A stretch of 64,000 nucleotides of DNA from NCBI GenBank assembly GCA_004331795.1, contig SJSR01000002.1, positions 707,675-771,674 of the forward strand, written 5' to 3'. Position 1 is the first letter of the stretch. Every line of letters begins with the position of its first letter. The stretch is from Erythrobacteraceae bacterium CFH 75059. GTDB lineage: Bacteria; Pseudomonadota; Alphaproteobacteria; Sphingomonadales; Sphingomonadaceae. Both the position numbers and the translations under genes were made by a program. The notes beneath the pieces were generated by a model. That model ran no database searches. It was not told where the DNA came from and saw nothing but the letters and a program-made list of their open reading frames with translations. Of this stretch, positions 21,765 through 30,008 are shown piece after piece.

Positions 21765-22517
21765 TCAGGACAGCATCGCCATGCCGCCGTTCACATGCAG
21801 CGTCTGGCCGGTGATGTAGCCCGCCTCGCGGCTGGCGAGAAAGGCCACGGCCGCGCCGACCTCCTCGCCGGTGCCCATCCGCCCGAGCGGAATGCGCGCG
21901 TTGAGCGCCGCCTTCTGCGCCTCGGGCAATGTGTCGGTCATGGCTGAACGGATGAAGCCGGGCGCGACGCAGTTCGCCGTGATGCCCCTCGTGGCGATCT
22001 CCTGGGCCAGCGCCTTGGTCATGCCGGTCAGCCCCGCCTTGGCGGCCGCGTAGTTCATCTGGCCGGGATTGCCCATCAGCCCCACCACGCTGGTGATGGA
22101 AACGATGCGGCCGAACCGCGCCTTCATCATCGGCTTGACGGCCGCGCGCATCAGCCGGAACGCGGCTTCCAGGTTGATGCGGATCACCTGATCCCACTCC
22201 TCGTCCTTCATCCTGAGCGCGAGGTTGTCGCGGGTGATGCCGGCGTTGTTGACGAGAATGTCGAGCTGCCCGAGCGTCGCCAGCGCAGCCGGCACGAGTT
22301 CCTCGACCTGCACCGGATCCGACAGGTCGCAGGTGATCTCGACATGCTCGCCGCCGAACGACTCGTGCAGTTCATCCTTGAACGCCCGCAGCTTGGCCGC
22401 GTTGCTGCCGGTCAGCGCGAGGCGGGCGCCCTGCGCGGCGAGCGAACGGGCGATGGCCGATCCGATCCCTCCGCTGGCGCCTGTGACCAGCGCCGTCATG
22501 CCGTTCAGTGAAAACAT
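21765..22517 (-). CDS. fabG: 3-oxoacyl-[acyl-carrier-protein] reductase FabG
   Basis: A 250-residue SDR enzyme for the NADPH-dependent reduction step of fatty acid elongation. Seen: LVTGASGGIGSAIA, the NNAGITRDNL motif typical of FabG, Ser in SITSVVG, YAAAKAGL as YxxxK, and the VAPGFI and HVNGGMAM ends. Length is normal. It follows fabD by 37 bases on the same strand. Unlike the usual order, acpP does not follow; dnaN does. Confidence 0.96.
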   Translation of the reverse strand: MFSLNGMTALVTGASGGIGSAIARSLAAQGARLALTGSNAAKLRAFKDELHESFGGEHVEITCDLSDPVQVEELVPAALATLGQLDILVNNAGITRDNLALRMKDEEWDQVIRINLEAAFRLMRAAVKPMMKARFGRIVSITSVVGLMGNPGQMNYAAAKAGLTGMTKALAQEIATRGITANCVAPGFIRSAMTDTLPEAQKAALNARIPLGRMGTGEEVGAAVAFLASREAGYITGQTLHVNGGMAMLS

Positions 22518-22554
22518 CGCCGCTCTCCGTTCCTTCTTTGCCGATCCGGTGCCG

Positions 22555-23493
22555 TCAGCCCAGCGACCGGGCGAAACATTCCAGATCCGCCATCGTGGTC
22601 AGGCTGGACACCTGCATGGCCGGTTCCGTGCGGGAGACCATCGGGCCAAGCACCTTGCTGCCGATCTCGACGACCTGTTCCACCCCGCCGCGCCGCAGCG
22701 CGTGGACCGTCTCGCGCCAGCGGACCCGGCCGGTGACCTGGCGGACAAGGAGGCCGCGCACCGCCTCGGCCGCCGCATTGGCCTGAGCGGTCACATTGGC
22801 GTAAACCGGCACGTTCAGGGATCCGGCCACGATCTCGGCCAGCGCGTCGTCCATCCGCTTCGCGGCCGGCTCCATCAGCGAGCAGTGGAACGGTGCCGAC
22901 ACTGGCAGCTTCACCGCCCGGCGCACGCCGTGTTCGCGCGCCTGTTCCAGAACCCGGGCGACAGCGTCGGCGTGGCCGGAGACGACCACCTGCGAGGGGT
23001 CGTTGTCGTTGGCGATCTCGCAGACCTGCCCGTGGGCGGACGCGTCGCACAGCGCCTGAGCCTTCTCCACATCGGCGCCCAGCAGCGCCGCCATGGCGCC
23101 GACACCGACCGGCACGGCCGCCTGCATCGCTTCGCCGCGCAGCCGCAGGAGACGGGCCGTATCCGCCAGGCTGAACGCGCCGGCCGCATGAAGCGCGGTG
23201 TACTCGCCGAGGCTGTGCCCGGCCATCGCTCCGCCGTGGTCCGTCAGCCGCACGCCGAAGTCCTGCGCCAGCGCCGCCACCATCGCCGCGGCCGCCGCCA
23301 TGATCGCCGGTTGGGCGTTGGCGGTCAGCGTCAGTTCGTCCTCGGGTCCCTCGCGCATGAGCCGGGACAGGTGCTGTCCCAGCGCCTCGTCCACTTCCTC
23401 AAAGACGGCGCGCGCCGCCGCGCTGGCCGCCGCAAGCTCGGCGCCCATGCCGACCTTCTGGCTGCCCTGCCCCGGAAAGATGAACGCCCGCAT
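22555..23493 (-). CDS. fabD: Malonyl-CoA:ACP transacylase FabD
   Basis: A 312-residue acyltransferase that loads malonyl groups onto acyl carrier protein. Seen: FIFPGQGSQKVGMG at the N-terminus, the nucleophile motif AGHSLGEYTAL, and the SAPFHCSLM segment that supplies the catalytic His. The ATG of MRAFIFPGQG has an AGGGAG site upstream; the open frame continues upstream without similarity. It is first of a fabD-fabG pair. Confidence 0.96.
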   Translation of the reverse strand: MRAFIFPGQGSQKVGMGAELAAASAAARAVFEEVDEALGQHLSRLMREGPEDELTLTANAQPAIMAAAAAMVAALAQDFGVRLTDHGGAMAGHSLGEYTALHAAGAFSLADTARLLRLRGEAMQAAVPVGVGAMAALLGADVEKAQALCDASAHGQVCEIANDNDPSQVVVSGHADAVARVLEQAREHGVRRAVKLPVSAPFHCSLMEPAAKRMDDALAEIVAGSLNVPVYANVTAQANAAAEAVRGLLVRQVTGRVRWRETVHALRRGGVEQVVEIGSKVLGPMVSRTEPAMQVSSLTTMADLECFARSLG

Positions 23494-23572
23494 CGCCTCT
23501 GCTCCCTGTGCTGGCGACGCCTTATGCAGCGCGCCGGGCTTCGGCAAGCCGGTGCCGCGGCACGGTCCGGGT

Positions 23573-24385
23573 TCAGCCGCGATGGCCGAACGGCACGATC
23601 CGGTTGCCGGGGTCATGCCCGATGTCGGCAAAGCCGAGATAGGGGATGCCCGACCGCTCGCACCAGAACCGGGCGATGTCCTCCTCGCTGGCGCCGAAGG
23701 GGCGGTCATTCTCGGGCACGTCCGAGACCCGGCCGAGCCGGATCCCGGCAATGCCGCGCAGGTTCTGCGTCACGTGGAAGAAGAGCCGGTCCACGGCGTA
23801 GAGATGCTCCGACACCTCCTCCACCAGCACCACGTGACCGGTCAGGTCCGGCATCAGCTCCGTGCCGACCAGCATGGCGAGGGTCATGAGGTTGAAGGCG
23901 ACGCTGGGCTGCGCGCCGAGAGAGCGTTCCAGCCCGTCCGTGCTGCCGCGCAGGAAGTCGAACACCCGCCGGATTGCCGCCTCGCCGCCGTCGTGGCGGA
24001 TGTCGGCGGCCATGGGTGCGTGAACCGGCCTGCCGATGCCGTGCCGGTACAGCCCGGCAAGGAGGTATCCCGCGTCGGAATAGCCCAGAAACGTCTTGGC
24101 GCGGCCCACCGCATCGAGGCGCGCCAGCGCGGCCGCCGCGATCCGGTTCGTGCCATAACCGCCATGGGCGAACCACACGGCGTCGGTCAGCGGATCGTTG
24201 GCACAGTCGAGCAACGCCTCGAGCCGGGTGTCGTCATCGCCGGCGAAATGCCCGTGGCGGGCAAAGCACTGCCGGTGGAACGCGACCTCGATGTCCGGCT
24301 CCTGCGCCGCGAGATCGAGCACCCTGTCGGCCAGCTCCCGCTCCATCCGCTTGCCCGGCGCGCACACGCTGATCCTGATCGTCAT
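23573..24385 (-). CDS. ldcA: S66 family LD-carboxypeptidase-like protein
   Basis: A 270-residue cytoplasmic peptidase. LdcA enzymes remove the terminal D-Ala from murein tetrapeptides during recycling. Seen: HGGYGTNRI, the nucleophile Ser in FLGYSDAGYLL (about residue 103; the family norm is GFSD), VLVEEVSEHLYAVDR with the expected catalytic Glu, and GHDPGN with the expected His. The MccF-like subgroup of S66 is possible, but divergence from a Mur-ligase gene supports a recycling role. It is divergent, 54 bases from the ligase. Confidence 0.8.
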   Translation of the reverse strand: MTIRISVCAPGKRMERELADRVLDLAAQEPDIEVAFHRQCFARHGHFAGDDDTRLEALLDCANDPLTDAVWFAHGGYGTNRIAAAALARLDAVGRAKTFLGYSDAGYLLAGLYRHGIGRPVHAPMAADIRHDGGEAAIRRVFDFLRGSTDGLERSLGAQPSVAFNLMTLAMLVGTELMPDLTGHVVLVEEVSEHLYAVDRLFFHVTQNLRGIAGIRLGRVSDVPENDRPFGASEEDIARFWCERSGIPYLGFADIGHDPGNRIVPFGHRG

Positions 24386-24439
24386 CGCGCGCGTCTAGCC
24401 AGCTTGCCACTGCCGCTTCAACTGAATACCTCGCGGCGG

Positions 24440-25864
24440 ATGAGCGATCCCCTTCCCGCTGATGCGATCCGGACACGCCCGTTCTTCTTCTGCGGGATCG
24501 GAGGGTCGGGCATGCTGCCTCTGGCGCAGCTGCTCGTGGCCATGGGCGCTCGGGTTGAGGGGTCGGATCGCGCGCATGACCAGGGCCGCACTCCGGAAAA
24601 ATTCGCTGCCCTGCGTGCGGGCGGCGTCACGCTCTGGCCGCAGGACGGCAGCGGCGTGCGCGCGGCGGAACAGATCCTCGTCGCCTCCGCGGCGGTGGAG
24701 GAGACGGTTCCCGAAGTCGGGCGCGCGGCGGCGCTGGGATGCCTGCGCCTGAGCCGCGCGGAGCTGCTCGCCTCCCTGTTCAACGCGAGTGGCCGTGGCG
24801 TGGCGGTCGCCGGCACCAGCGGCAAATCGACCGTTACCGGCATGATCGGCTGGATCCTGCACACCGCCGGCGAGGCGCCGACGATCGTCAACGGGGCGGT
24901 GATGAAGAACTTCGCCTCCGCCCGGACGCCGTTCGTCAGCAGCATCGCCGGTGCCGGCGATGCCTTCGTCAGCGAGGTGGACGAGTCCGACGGCTCCATC
25001 GCGCTGTTCCGACCGGCCGTCGGCGTGCTGCTCAATGTCAGTCTCGACCACATGGCGATCGAGGAGCTGCGGGAGCTGTTCAGCGGCTTCCTGGTGGAGA
25101 GCAGGACCGCCGTCGTCAACGCCGACGATGCGGAGGTTCGCGACCTTCTGCCCTCGGCCAACGAAGTGGTCACCTTCGCACTGGATCATCCCCTCGCCCA
25201 GTTCGGGATCGAGTCGGGCAGCGAGAGGGCGACGGACGAGGGACAGGAGGCGGTTCTGCTCGACCGGGAGGCGGGTAGCAGACACGCCCTGACGCTGCGT
25301 CTTGCGGGACGGCACAACCTCGCCAATGCCGTTGCCGCGGTGGCTGCGGCCGCTGCCTGCGGGATCGACACCGACGCGGCGGTTGCCGCTCTGGCAGACT
25401 TCGCCGGCATTGCGCGCCGCTTCGACGTGCTGGGCACGAGTGCGGGCGGCATCACGGTCATCGACGATTTTGCCCACAACCCCGAAAAATGCGCCGCCAC
25501 CCTGCAGACGCTGAAGGCGCGGCCGGGCCGGGTGCTCGCCTTTTTCCAGCCGCATGGCTACGGCCCGCTGCGGCAGATGGGCGCCGAACTGGCGACGGTG
25601 TTTGCGCGCGCGCTCGACGCCGGAGACGTCGTGATCCTGTGCGATCCGGTCTATTTTGGCGGCACGGTCGACCGCAGTGAGGGCAGCGAGCGCATTGCCC
25701 GTCTGGTGGAGGAGGCCGGCGGCGATGCCGAGTATCTGCCGACCCGCGAGGAATGCGGTGACTGGCTGGTCGCGAACGCCCGCCCCGGCGACCGGATCGT
25801 GATCATGGGCGCCCGCGACGACACCCTGACCCTGTTCGCGCGCGACCTGCTGAACAGGCTCTGA
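24440..25864 (+). CDS. mpl: MurC/Mpl-type Mur ligase (probable UDP-MurNAc peptide ligase)
   Basis: A 474-residue Mur ligase with the three usual domains: N-terminal UDP-binding (FFFCGIGGSGMLPLAQLL), central ATPase with P-loop GTSGKST (125-131) and SEVDESDGS, and C-terminal domain with IDDFAHNPEK. In MurC and Mpl these motifs usually read GTHGKTT and D(D/Y)xxHHP, so this is a divergent member. Mpl joins recycled tripeptide to UDP-MurNAc; the adjacent LD-carboxypeptidase would make that tripeptide, which is why I favour Mpl over MurC. A true murC would be expected in the division cluster outside this window. The symbol is tentative. Confidence 0.7.
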   Translation: MSDPLPADAIRTRPFFFCGIGGSGMLPLAQLLVAMGARVEGSDRAHDQGRTPEKFAALRAGGVTLWPQDGSGVRAAEQILVASAAVEETVPEVGRAAALGCLRLSRAELLASLFNASGRGVAVAGTSGKSTVTGMIGWILHTAGEAPTIVNGAVMKNFASARTPFVSSIAGAGDAFVSEVDESDGSIALFRPAVGVLLNVSLDHMAIEELRELFSGFLVESRTAVVNADDAEVRDLLPSANEVVTFALDHPLAQFGIESGSERATDEGQEAVLLDREAGSRHALTLRLAGRHNLANAVAAVAAAAACGIDTDAAVAALADFAGIARRFDVLGTSAGGITVIDDFAHNPEKCAATLQTLKARPGRVLAFFQPHGYGPLRQMGAELATVFARALDAGDVVILCDPVYFGGTVDRSEGSERIARLVEEAGGDAEYLPTREECGDWLVANARPGDRIVIMGARDDTLTLFARDLLNRL

Positions 25865-25874
25865 TCGCGCAGGG

Positions 25875-26831
25875 TCAGTGCGCCGCTTCGGCTCCGCCCG
25901 CGTCGGCGTGGCCGAGGCGCAGCACCTTGTGCACCAGCACGGCGATCGCCGCCCCGACGAGGAGGCCGAAGACCGCCGACACGGCGGCAAAGGTTACCCA
26001 GCCGAGAACGCCGCCGCCGACCGTCTCCACCGCGTGCTCCACCCCGTGCGCGTACTTGTACAGCCCGTCGATGCCCAGCTCGTGCATGCCGTGAAGGATG
26101 ATCCCTCCACCGACCCAGAGCATTGCCACCGTGCCGACGATCGACAGGACCGTCAGCACCCGCGGCATGGCCGCCACCAGACCCCGGCCGACGACGCGGG
26201 AAAACCCGTCGGCCCGCTGGGCCAGATGAAGGCCGGCATCGTCCATCTTCACGATCAGGGCGACCGCCCCGTACACGAGCACGGTGATGCCGATGCCGAC
26301 CAGCGCAAGGATGATCGCGCGGTTCATGACCGTTTCCGCCGCCACCTCGTTGAGGACGATGGCCATGATTTCGGCCGACAGGATCATGTCGGTGCGGATG
26401 GCGCCCGCGACGCGTTCCTTCTCGAAGGTGACCGGGTCGGTGATCGGATCCTCCAGCGTCTTGCCGTGCCGCGCCCCGCCCAGCTTCTCCATCACCTTCT
26501 CGGCGCCCTCGTAGCACAGGAAGGCTCCGCCCAGCATCAGCAGGTAGATGATGGCCTGCGGCAGAAAGGTGCTGAGCAGCAGGGCCGCCGGCAGCAGGAT
26601 CAGCAGCTTGTTGCGCAGGCTTCCCACCGCGATCTTGCCGATGATCGGCAGCTCGCGCGCCGGGCTGAGCCCCGTGACATAGGACGGCGTGACGGCGGCA
26701 TCGTCGATGACCACGCCCGCCGCCTTGGTGCTGGCCCGCCCGGCCGCCAGCGCCACATCGTCGACCGACGCGGCCGTGGCGCGGGCGATGACCGCGATAT
26801 CGTCGAACAGCGCCACGAGACCACTCGGCAC
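25875..26831 (-). CDS. DUF808 (YedI-like) integral membrane protein
   Basis: A 318-residue inner-membrane protein of the DUF808 family; function unknown. Seen: the family N-terminus SGLVALFDDIAVIAR...SVDDVA, TPSYVTGLSPARELPII, GGAFLCYEGAEKV, and several hydrophobic helices with a Gly-rich C-terminal pair, ending in a His/Ala tail. The GTG start at 26831 is preferred: it has AGAAGGA eight bases upstream and gives the family N-terminus. It is convergent with the Mur ligase gene (10 bases apart). Confidence 0.88.
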   Translation of the reverse strand: MPSGLVALFDDIAVIARATAASVDDVALAAGRASTKAAGVVIDDAAVTPSYVTGLSPARELPIIGKIAVGSLRNKLLILLPAALLLSTFLPQAIIYLLMLGGAFLCYEGAEKVMEKLGGARHGKTLEDPITDPVTFEKERVAGAIRTDMILSAEIMAIVLNEVAAETVMNRAIILALVGIGITVLVYGAVALIVKMDDAGLHLAQRADGFSRVVGRGLVAAMPRVLTVLSIVGTVAMLWVGGGIILHGMHELGIDGLYKYAHGVEHAVETVGGGVLGWVTFAAVSAVFGLLVGAAIAVLVHKVLRLGHADAGGAEAAH

Positions 26832-26896
26832 GGGCAGGATCCTTCTTCTGCTCAGAAGCTGACGGTCCTGCCCCGCCCCTGCCCGAGATGCAAGCC

Positions 26897-26924
26897 TTGC
26901 AACCGTGGCACGATCCGCTATGAG
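26897..26924 (+). promoter_or_regulatory. Candidate promoter for rpsF-rpsR-rplI
   Basis: TTGCAA (26897-26902) and TATGAG (26919-26924) are spaced by 16 bases, about 110 bases before rpsF in the only intergenic gap ahead of the operon. Alphaproteobacterial promoters tolerate weak -10 boxes, so this is plausible but unproven. Confidence 0.4.
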
Positions 26925-27034
26925 CGCCGCTCCCGCGCCGGCTGTTCCGGCCGTGCGGACTTGGCGAAGAAAGCCGGAGGGGCGGCCCGGAGCGGGGTGG
27001 CCAGCGATCGGCACAGACACAAAGGACGCAGCGC

Positions 27035-27406
27035 ATGGCTCATTACGAGCATGTCTTTCTCGCGCGTCAGGACCTGAGTCAGGCTCAGGTCGACGCGCTG
27101 GCCCAGCAGGCCACCGAAATCATCGAGTCGAACGAGGGCAAGGTCATCCGCACTGAAACGTGGGGATTGAAGAACCTCGCCTACCGCATCGACCGCAACC
27201 GCAAGGCGCACTATGTCATGCTGGCTTTCGACGCGCCCGGCGGAGTAGTCGCGGAGCTGGAGCGCCAGACGCGCATCAACGAGGACGTGATCCGCTATCT
27301 GACCGTGCGCGTCGACGAGCACGAGAACGGACCCAGCGTGATGATGCGCAAGAACGACCGCGAGCGCGACCGCAAGCGCCGCCCCGAACGTGAGGAGCGC
27401 GACTGA
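27035..27406 (+). CDS. rpsF: 30S ribosomal protein S6
   Basis: A 123-residue protein of the small-subunit platform. Seen: the N-terminal [12 protein letters not shown] (the S6 YEx(V/T)(F/V)I motif), [19 protein letters not shown], and [17 protein letters not shown]. The C-terminal ~20 residues are a highly charged Arg/Glu/Asp tail, an extension often seen in alphaproteobacteria. It shares one base with rpsR (TGATG), so translation is coupled. Confidence 0.97.
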   Translation: MAHYEHVFLARQDLSQAQVDALAQQATEIIESNEGKVIRTETWGLKNLAYRIDRNRKAHYVMLAFDAPGGVVAELERQTRINEDVIRYLTVRVDEHENGPSVMMRKNDRERDRKRRPEREERD

Positions 27407-27630
27407 TGGCCCGCCCGTTTTTCCGCCGCCGCAAGTCCTGCCCGTTTTCCGGCAAGAACGCGCCGCGCATTGACTACAAGGACGTCCGCCTGCTCCAGGG
27501 CTTCATGTCCGAACGCGGCAAGATCGTGCCGGCCCGGATCACCTCCGTCTCGGCCAAGAAGCAGCGTGAACTGTCGCAGGCGATCAAGCGCGCCCGCCAG
27601 ATCGGCCTGCTGCCGTATCTCGTGAAGTAG
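27406..27630 (+). CDS. rpsR: 30S ribosomal protein S18
   Basis: A 74-residue protein that binds S6 on the platform. Seen: [37 protein letters not shown] and the C-terminal [11 protein letters not shown] typical of S18. One-base overlap with rpsF and 13 bases to rplI show the standard S6-S18-L9 operon. Confidence 0.98.
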   Translation: MARPFFRRRKSCPFSGKNAPRIDYKDVRLLQGFMSERGKIVPARITSVSAKKQRELSQAIKRARQIGLLPYLVK

Positions 27631-27643
27631 GAGGAGCGAGGCC

Positions 27644-28252
27644 ATGCAGATCATTCTCCTGGAACGGGTCGAGAAGCTCGGCTCGATCGGCGATGTCGTC
27701 ACCGTCAAGGACGGCTATGCCCGCAATTTCCTCCTTCCGCAGAAGAAGGCGCTGCGCGCCAACGAGGCGAACCGGCGGGTCTTCGAGGCGAACCGCGAAC
27801 GGCTGGAGCAGGAAAACGCCCAGCGCCGCAGCGAGGCCGAGGCCCGCGGCAAATCGATCGACGGCGCCGAGATCGTGCTGATCCGCGCCTCGTCGAACAC
27901 GGGCCAGCTCTACGGTTCGGTCAACGTGCGCGACATCGTCGCGGCGCTGGGCGAGCAGGGGCACGCCGTCGACAAGCGCCAGGTCATCATGGGCACGCCG
28001 ATCAAGAGCCTCGGCTTGCACGACGTGCGGGTCGACCTTCACCCCGAAGTGTCGGTGACGATCAAGGCCAACGTCGCGCGTTCCGACGACGAGGCCGAGC
28101 TTCAGCGGCAGGGCATCGACGTCATGGCCCGGATGTTCGAGGACGAACGGCAGGACCAGACAGGGTTCACCGAAGCGGTCGACCCGACCCTCGAACCCGG
28201 CGAGATCCCGCAGGAACTGTTCGAAGACCGCAACGCGGACAGCGACGCCTGA
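27644..28252 (+). CDS. rplI: 50S ribosomal protein L9
   Basis: A 202-residue large-subunit protein with an N-terminal rRNA-binding domain ([33 protein letters not shown]), a long connecting helix, and a C-terminal domain around [12 protein letters not shown] and [12 protein letters not shown]. It carries an extra acidic tail of about 50 residues beyond E. coli L9, a length common in this class. A GGAGG site lies upstream. An intrinsic terminator follows at 28281. Confidence 0.98.
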   Translation: MQIILLERVEKLGSIGDVVTVKDGYARNFLLPQKKALRANEANRRVFEANRERLEQENAQRRSEAEARGKSIDGAEIVLIRASSNTGQLYGSVNVRDIVAALGEQGHAVDKRQVIMGTPIKSLGLHDVRVDLHPEVSVTIKANVARSDDEAELQRQGIDVMARMFEDERQDQTGFTEAVDPTLEPGEIPQELFEDRNADSDA

Positions 28253-28280
28253 CCGCCGGTTCGCATTGCCGACCCATGCG

Positions 28281-28310
28281 AAAGGCGCGGCGTCATCGTC
28301 GCGCCTTTTT
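28281..28310 (+). terminator. Intrinsic terminator of the rpsF-rpsR-rplI operon
   Basis: AAAGGCGCG and CGCGCCTTT form a 9-bp stem with a 10-base loop followed by a run of T, starting 28 bases after the rplI stop. This is a classical Rho-independent terminator. Confidence 0.85.
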
Positions 28311-28342
28311 CGTATCGATGCCCTGATGAGGAGTCGCTGCGC

Positions 28343-29818
28343 ATGATCGAAACAGCCGGTCGCGGCCCCGATGCCGCCGAGGCCGAAGTCGCCGACGTGC
28401 TCGACCGCCTTGCCGCGACGCACGCCGCGGCGACGAAGTGCCTGCGCGACGACGTGCTCGCGTTTGCACGCACGGGCGCGCTGCCGCCGCCGGAACGGCG
28501 GGTGGACGGTTCCTACGCCTATCCCGAGCTGCGCATCCGCTACGGTGGGGGACGCCAGCCGGCCAGTCAGGGTCTGGCCTTCGGCCGGCTGAACATCCCC
28601 GGCATCTACGCCACGACCATCACCCGGCCGCATCTGTTCGCCGATTACCTGCGCGACCAGTTGCTGCTGATCGCCGGCGGCTACGACGTCGAGTTCGAAG
28701 TCGCCCGGTCGCGGCAGGAAATCCCCTTCCCTTACGTCCTCGACGGCGATGCGGGCAGCGAAATGGCCGGCGTGGCGGCACAGACGATCGCCCGCCACTT
28801 CCCTTCTACCGAACTTGCCGACATCGGCGACGAGCTGGCCGACGGCTTCGACATTGGCGGACCCGACGATCCCCTGCCGCTGTCGCTGTTCGACGGCCTG
28901 CGCACCGATTTCAGCCTTGCGCGCCTGGCGCACTACACCGGCACGCAGCCGGAGCACTTCCAGCGCTTCGTGCTGTTCACCAACTACCACCGCTATGTCG
29001 ATGAATTCGTGCGCTGGGCCGGTCAGCAGCTCGGCACCGAAGGCTGCGCCGCGCTGGCGGGGCCTGGCGGCCTTTACCTCACCGAGCGCGAGGAGGATGC
29101 TGGGTCCAAGCTGTCCGACGCGGCATGGCGCCGGCACCAGATGCCGGCCTATCACCTTCTGGGCGACAACCGCGACGGCATCACCCTCGTCAACATCGGC
29201 GTGGGGCCGTCCAACGCCAAGACCATCTGCGACCATCTGGCCGTGCTGCGCCCGGAAGCGTGGCTGATGATCGGGCATTGCGGCGGGCTGCGGCCGACGC
29301 AGCGGATCGGCGACTACGTGCTCGCCCACGCCTATCTGCGCGACGATCACGTGCTCGATCCCGTGCTCCCGCCCGAGATCCCCCTGCCCGCGATCGCCGA
29401 GGTGCAGCAGGCGCTCGCCGCCGCGGCGGAGGAGGTGTCGGGCGCTCACGGCCTCAGCCTGAAGCAGCGGATGCGGACGGGCACCGTCGTGACAACGGAC
29501 GACCGCAACTGGGAATTGCGCTACTCCGCGTCCGCGCGGCGGTTCTCGCTCAGCCGGGCCGTGGCGATCGACATGGAGAGCGCCACCATCGCCGCGCAGG
29601 GCTACCGCTTCCGCGTCCCCTACGGCACGCTGCTGTGCGTCAGCGACAAGCCGCTCCACGGCGAGATCAAGCTGCCCGGCCAGGCCAACCGCTTCTACGA
29701 GGAAGCGATCCGCGCCCATCTCCAGATCGGCATCGCCGCCTGCCGCAGGCTGCGCGACGAGGGCGCCCGGCTGCACAGCCGCAAGCTGCGGGCGTTCAAC
29801 GAGCCGCCGTTCCGCTGA
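28343..29818 (+). CDS. amn: AMP nucleosidase
   Basis: A 491-residue cytoplasmic enzyme that hydrolyses AMP to adenine and ribose-5-phosphate. Seen: an N-terminal AMP-nucleosidase domain (YAYPELRIRY) and a C-terminal phosphorylase/nucleosidase domain with NIGVGPSNAKTICDHL, MIGHCGGLR, TTDDRNWELRY, and AIDMESATIAAQGYRF holding the catalytic-site Glu. Length and motifs match Amn closely. AGGAG lies eight bases before the ATG, and the gene follows the L9 terminator, so it probably has a promoter of its own in the short gap. Confidence 0.96.
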   Translation: MIETAGRGPDAAEAEVADVLDRLAATHAAATKCLRDDVLAFARTGALPPPERRVDGSYAYPELRIRYGGGRQPASQGLAFGRLNIPGIYATTITRPHLFADYLRDQLLLIAGGYDVEFEVARSRQEIPFPYVLDGDAGSEMAGVAAQTIARHFPSTELADIGDELADGFDIGGPDDPLPLSLFDGLRTDFSLARLAHYTGTQPEHFQRFVLFTNYHRYVDEFVRWAGQQLGTEGCAALAGPGGLYLTEREEDAGSKLSDAAWRRHQMPAYHLLGDNRDGITLVNIGVGPSNAKTICDHLAVLRPEAWLMIGHCGGLRPTQRIGDYVLAHAYLRDDHVLDPVLPPEIPLPAIAEVQQALAAAAEEVSGAHGLSLKQRMRTGTVVTTDDRNWELRYSASARRFSLSRAVAIDMESATIAAQGYRFRVPYGTLLCVSDKPLHGEIKLPGQANRFYEEAIRAHLQIGIAACRRLRDEGARLHSRKLRAFNEPPFR

Positions 29819-29967
29819 TGCGGCTCTCGCGCGGCGGGCGCGTCCATTGCCGAAGCGGGTGCGCTTCGTCCCGGTCGGGGAACGGTTCGACGGCCGTGCG
29901 GGACGCCGTGCCGCGGACTTGCCCGCAGCCTTTCCTTCTGCCGGTTCAGCGCCGCGGCACCACGCCT

Positions 29968-30005
29968 CTCCTGCGACGTTGGACTCCTGAACACGCAGGA
30001 GTTTT
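29968..30005 (+). promoter_or_regulatory. Overlapping alternative hairpins covering the ribosome binding site of the SDR gene
   Basis: The site AGGAG for the ATG at 30009 lies in the right arm of two mutually exclusive stems: CTCCTGCG (29968-29975) with CGCAGGAG (29994-30001), and ACTCCTG (29983-29989) with CAGGAGT (29996-30002). A TTTT follows the first stem. It could be the amn terminator, or a leader that hides the ribosome binding site. The base pairing is seen; the function is inferred. Confidence 0.45.
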
Positions 30006-30008
30006 GTC

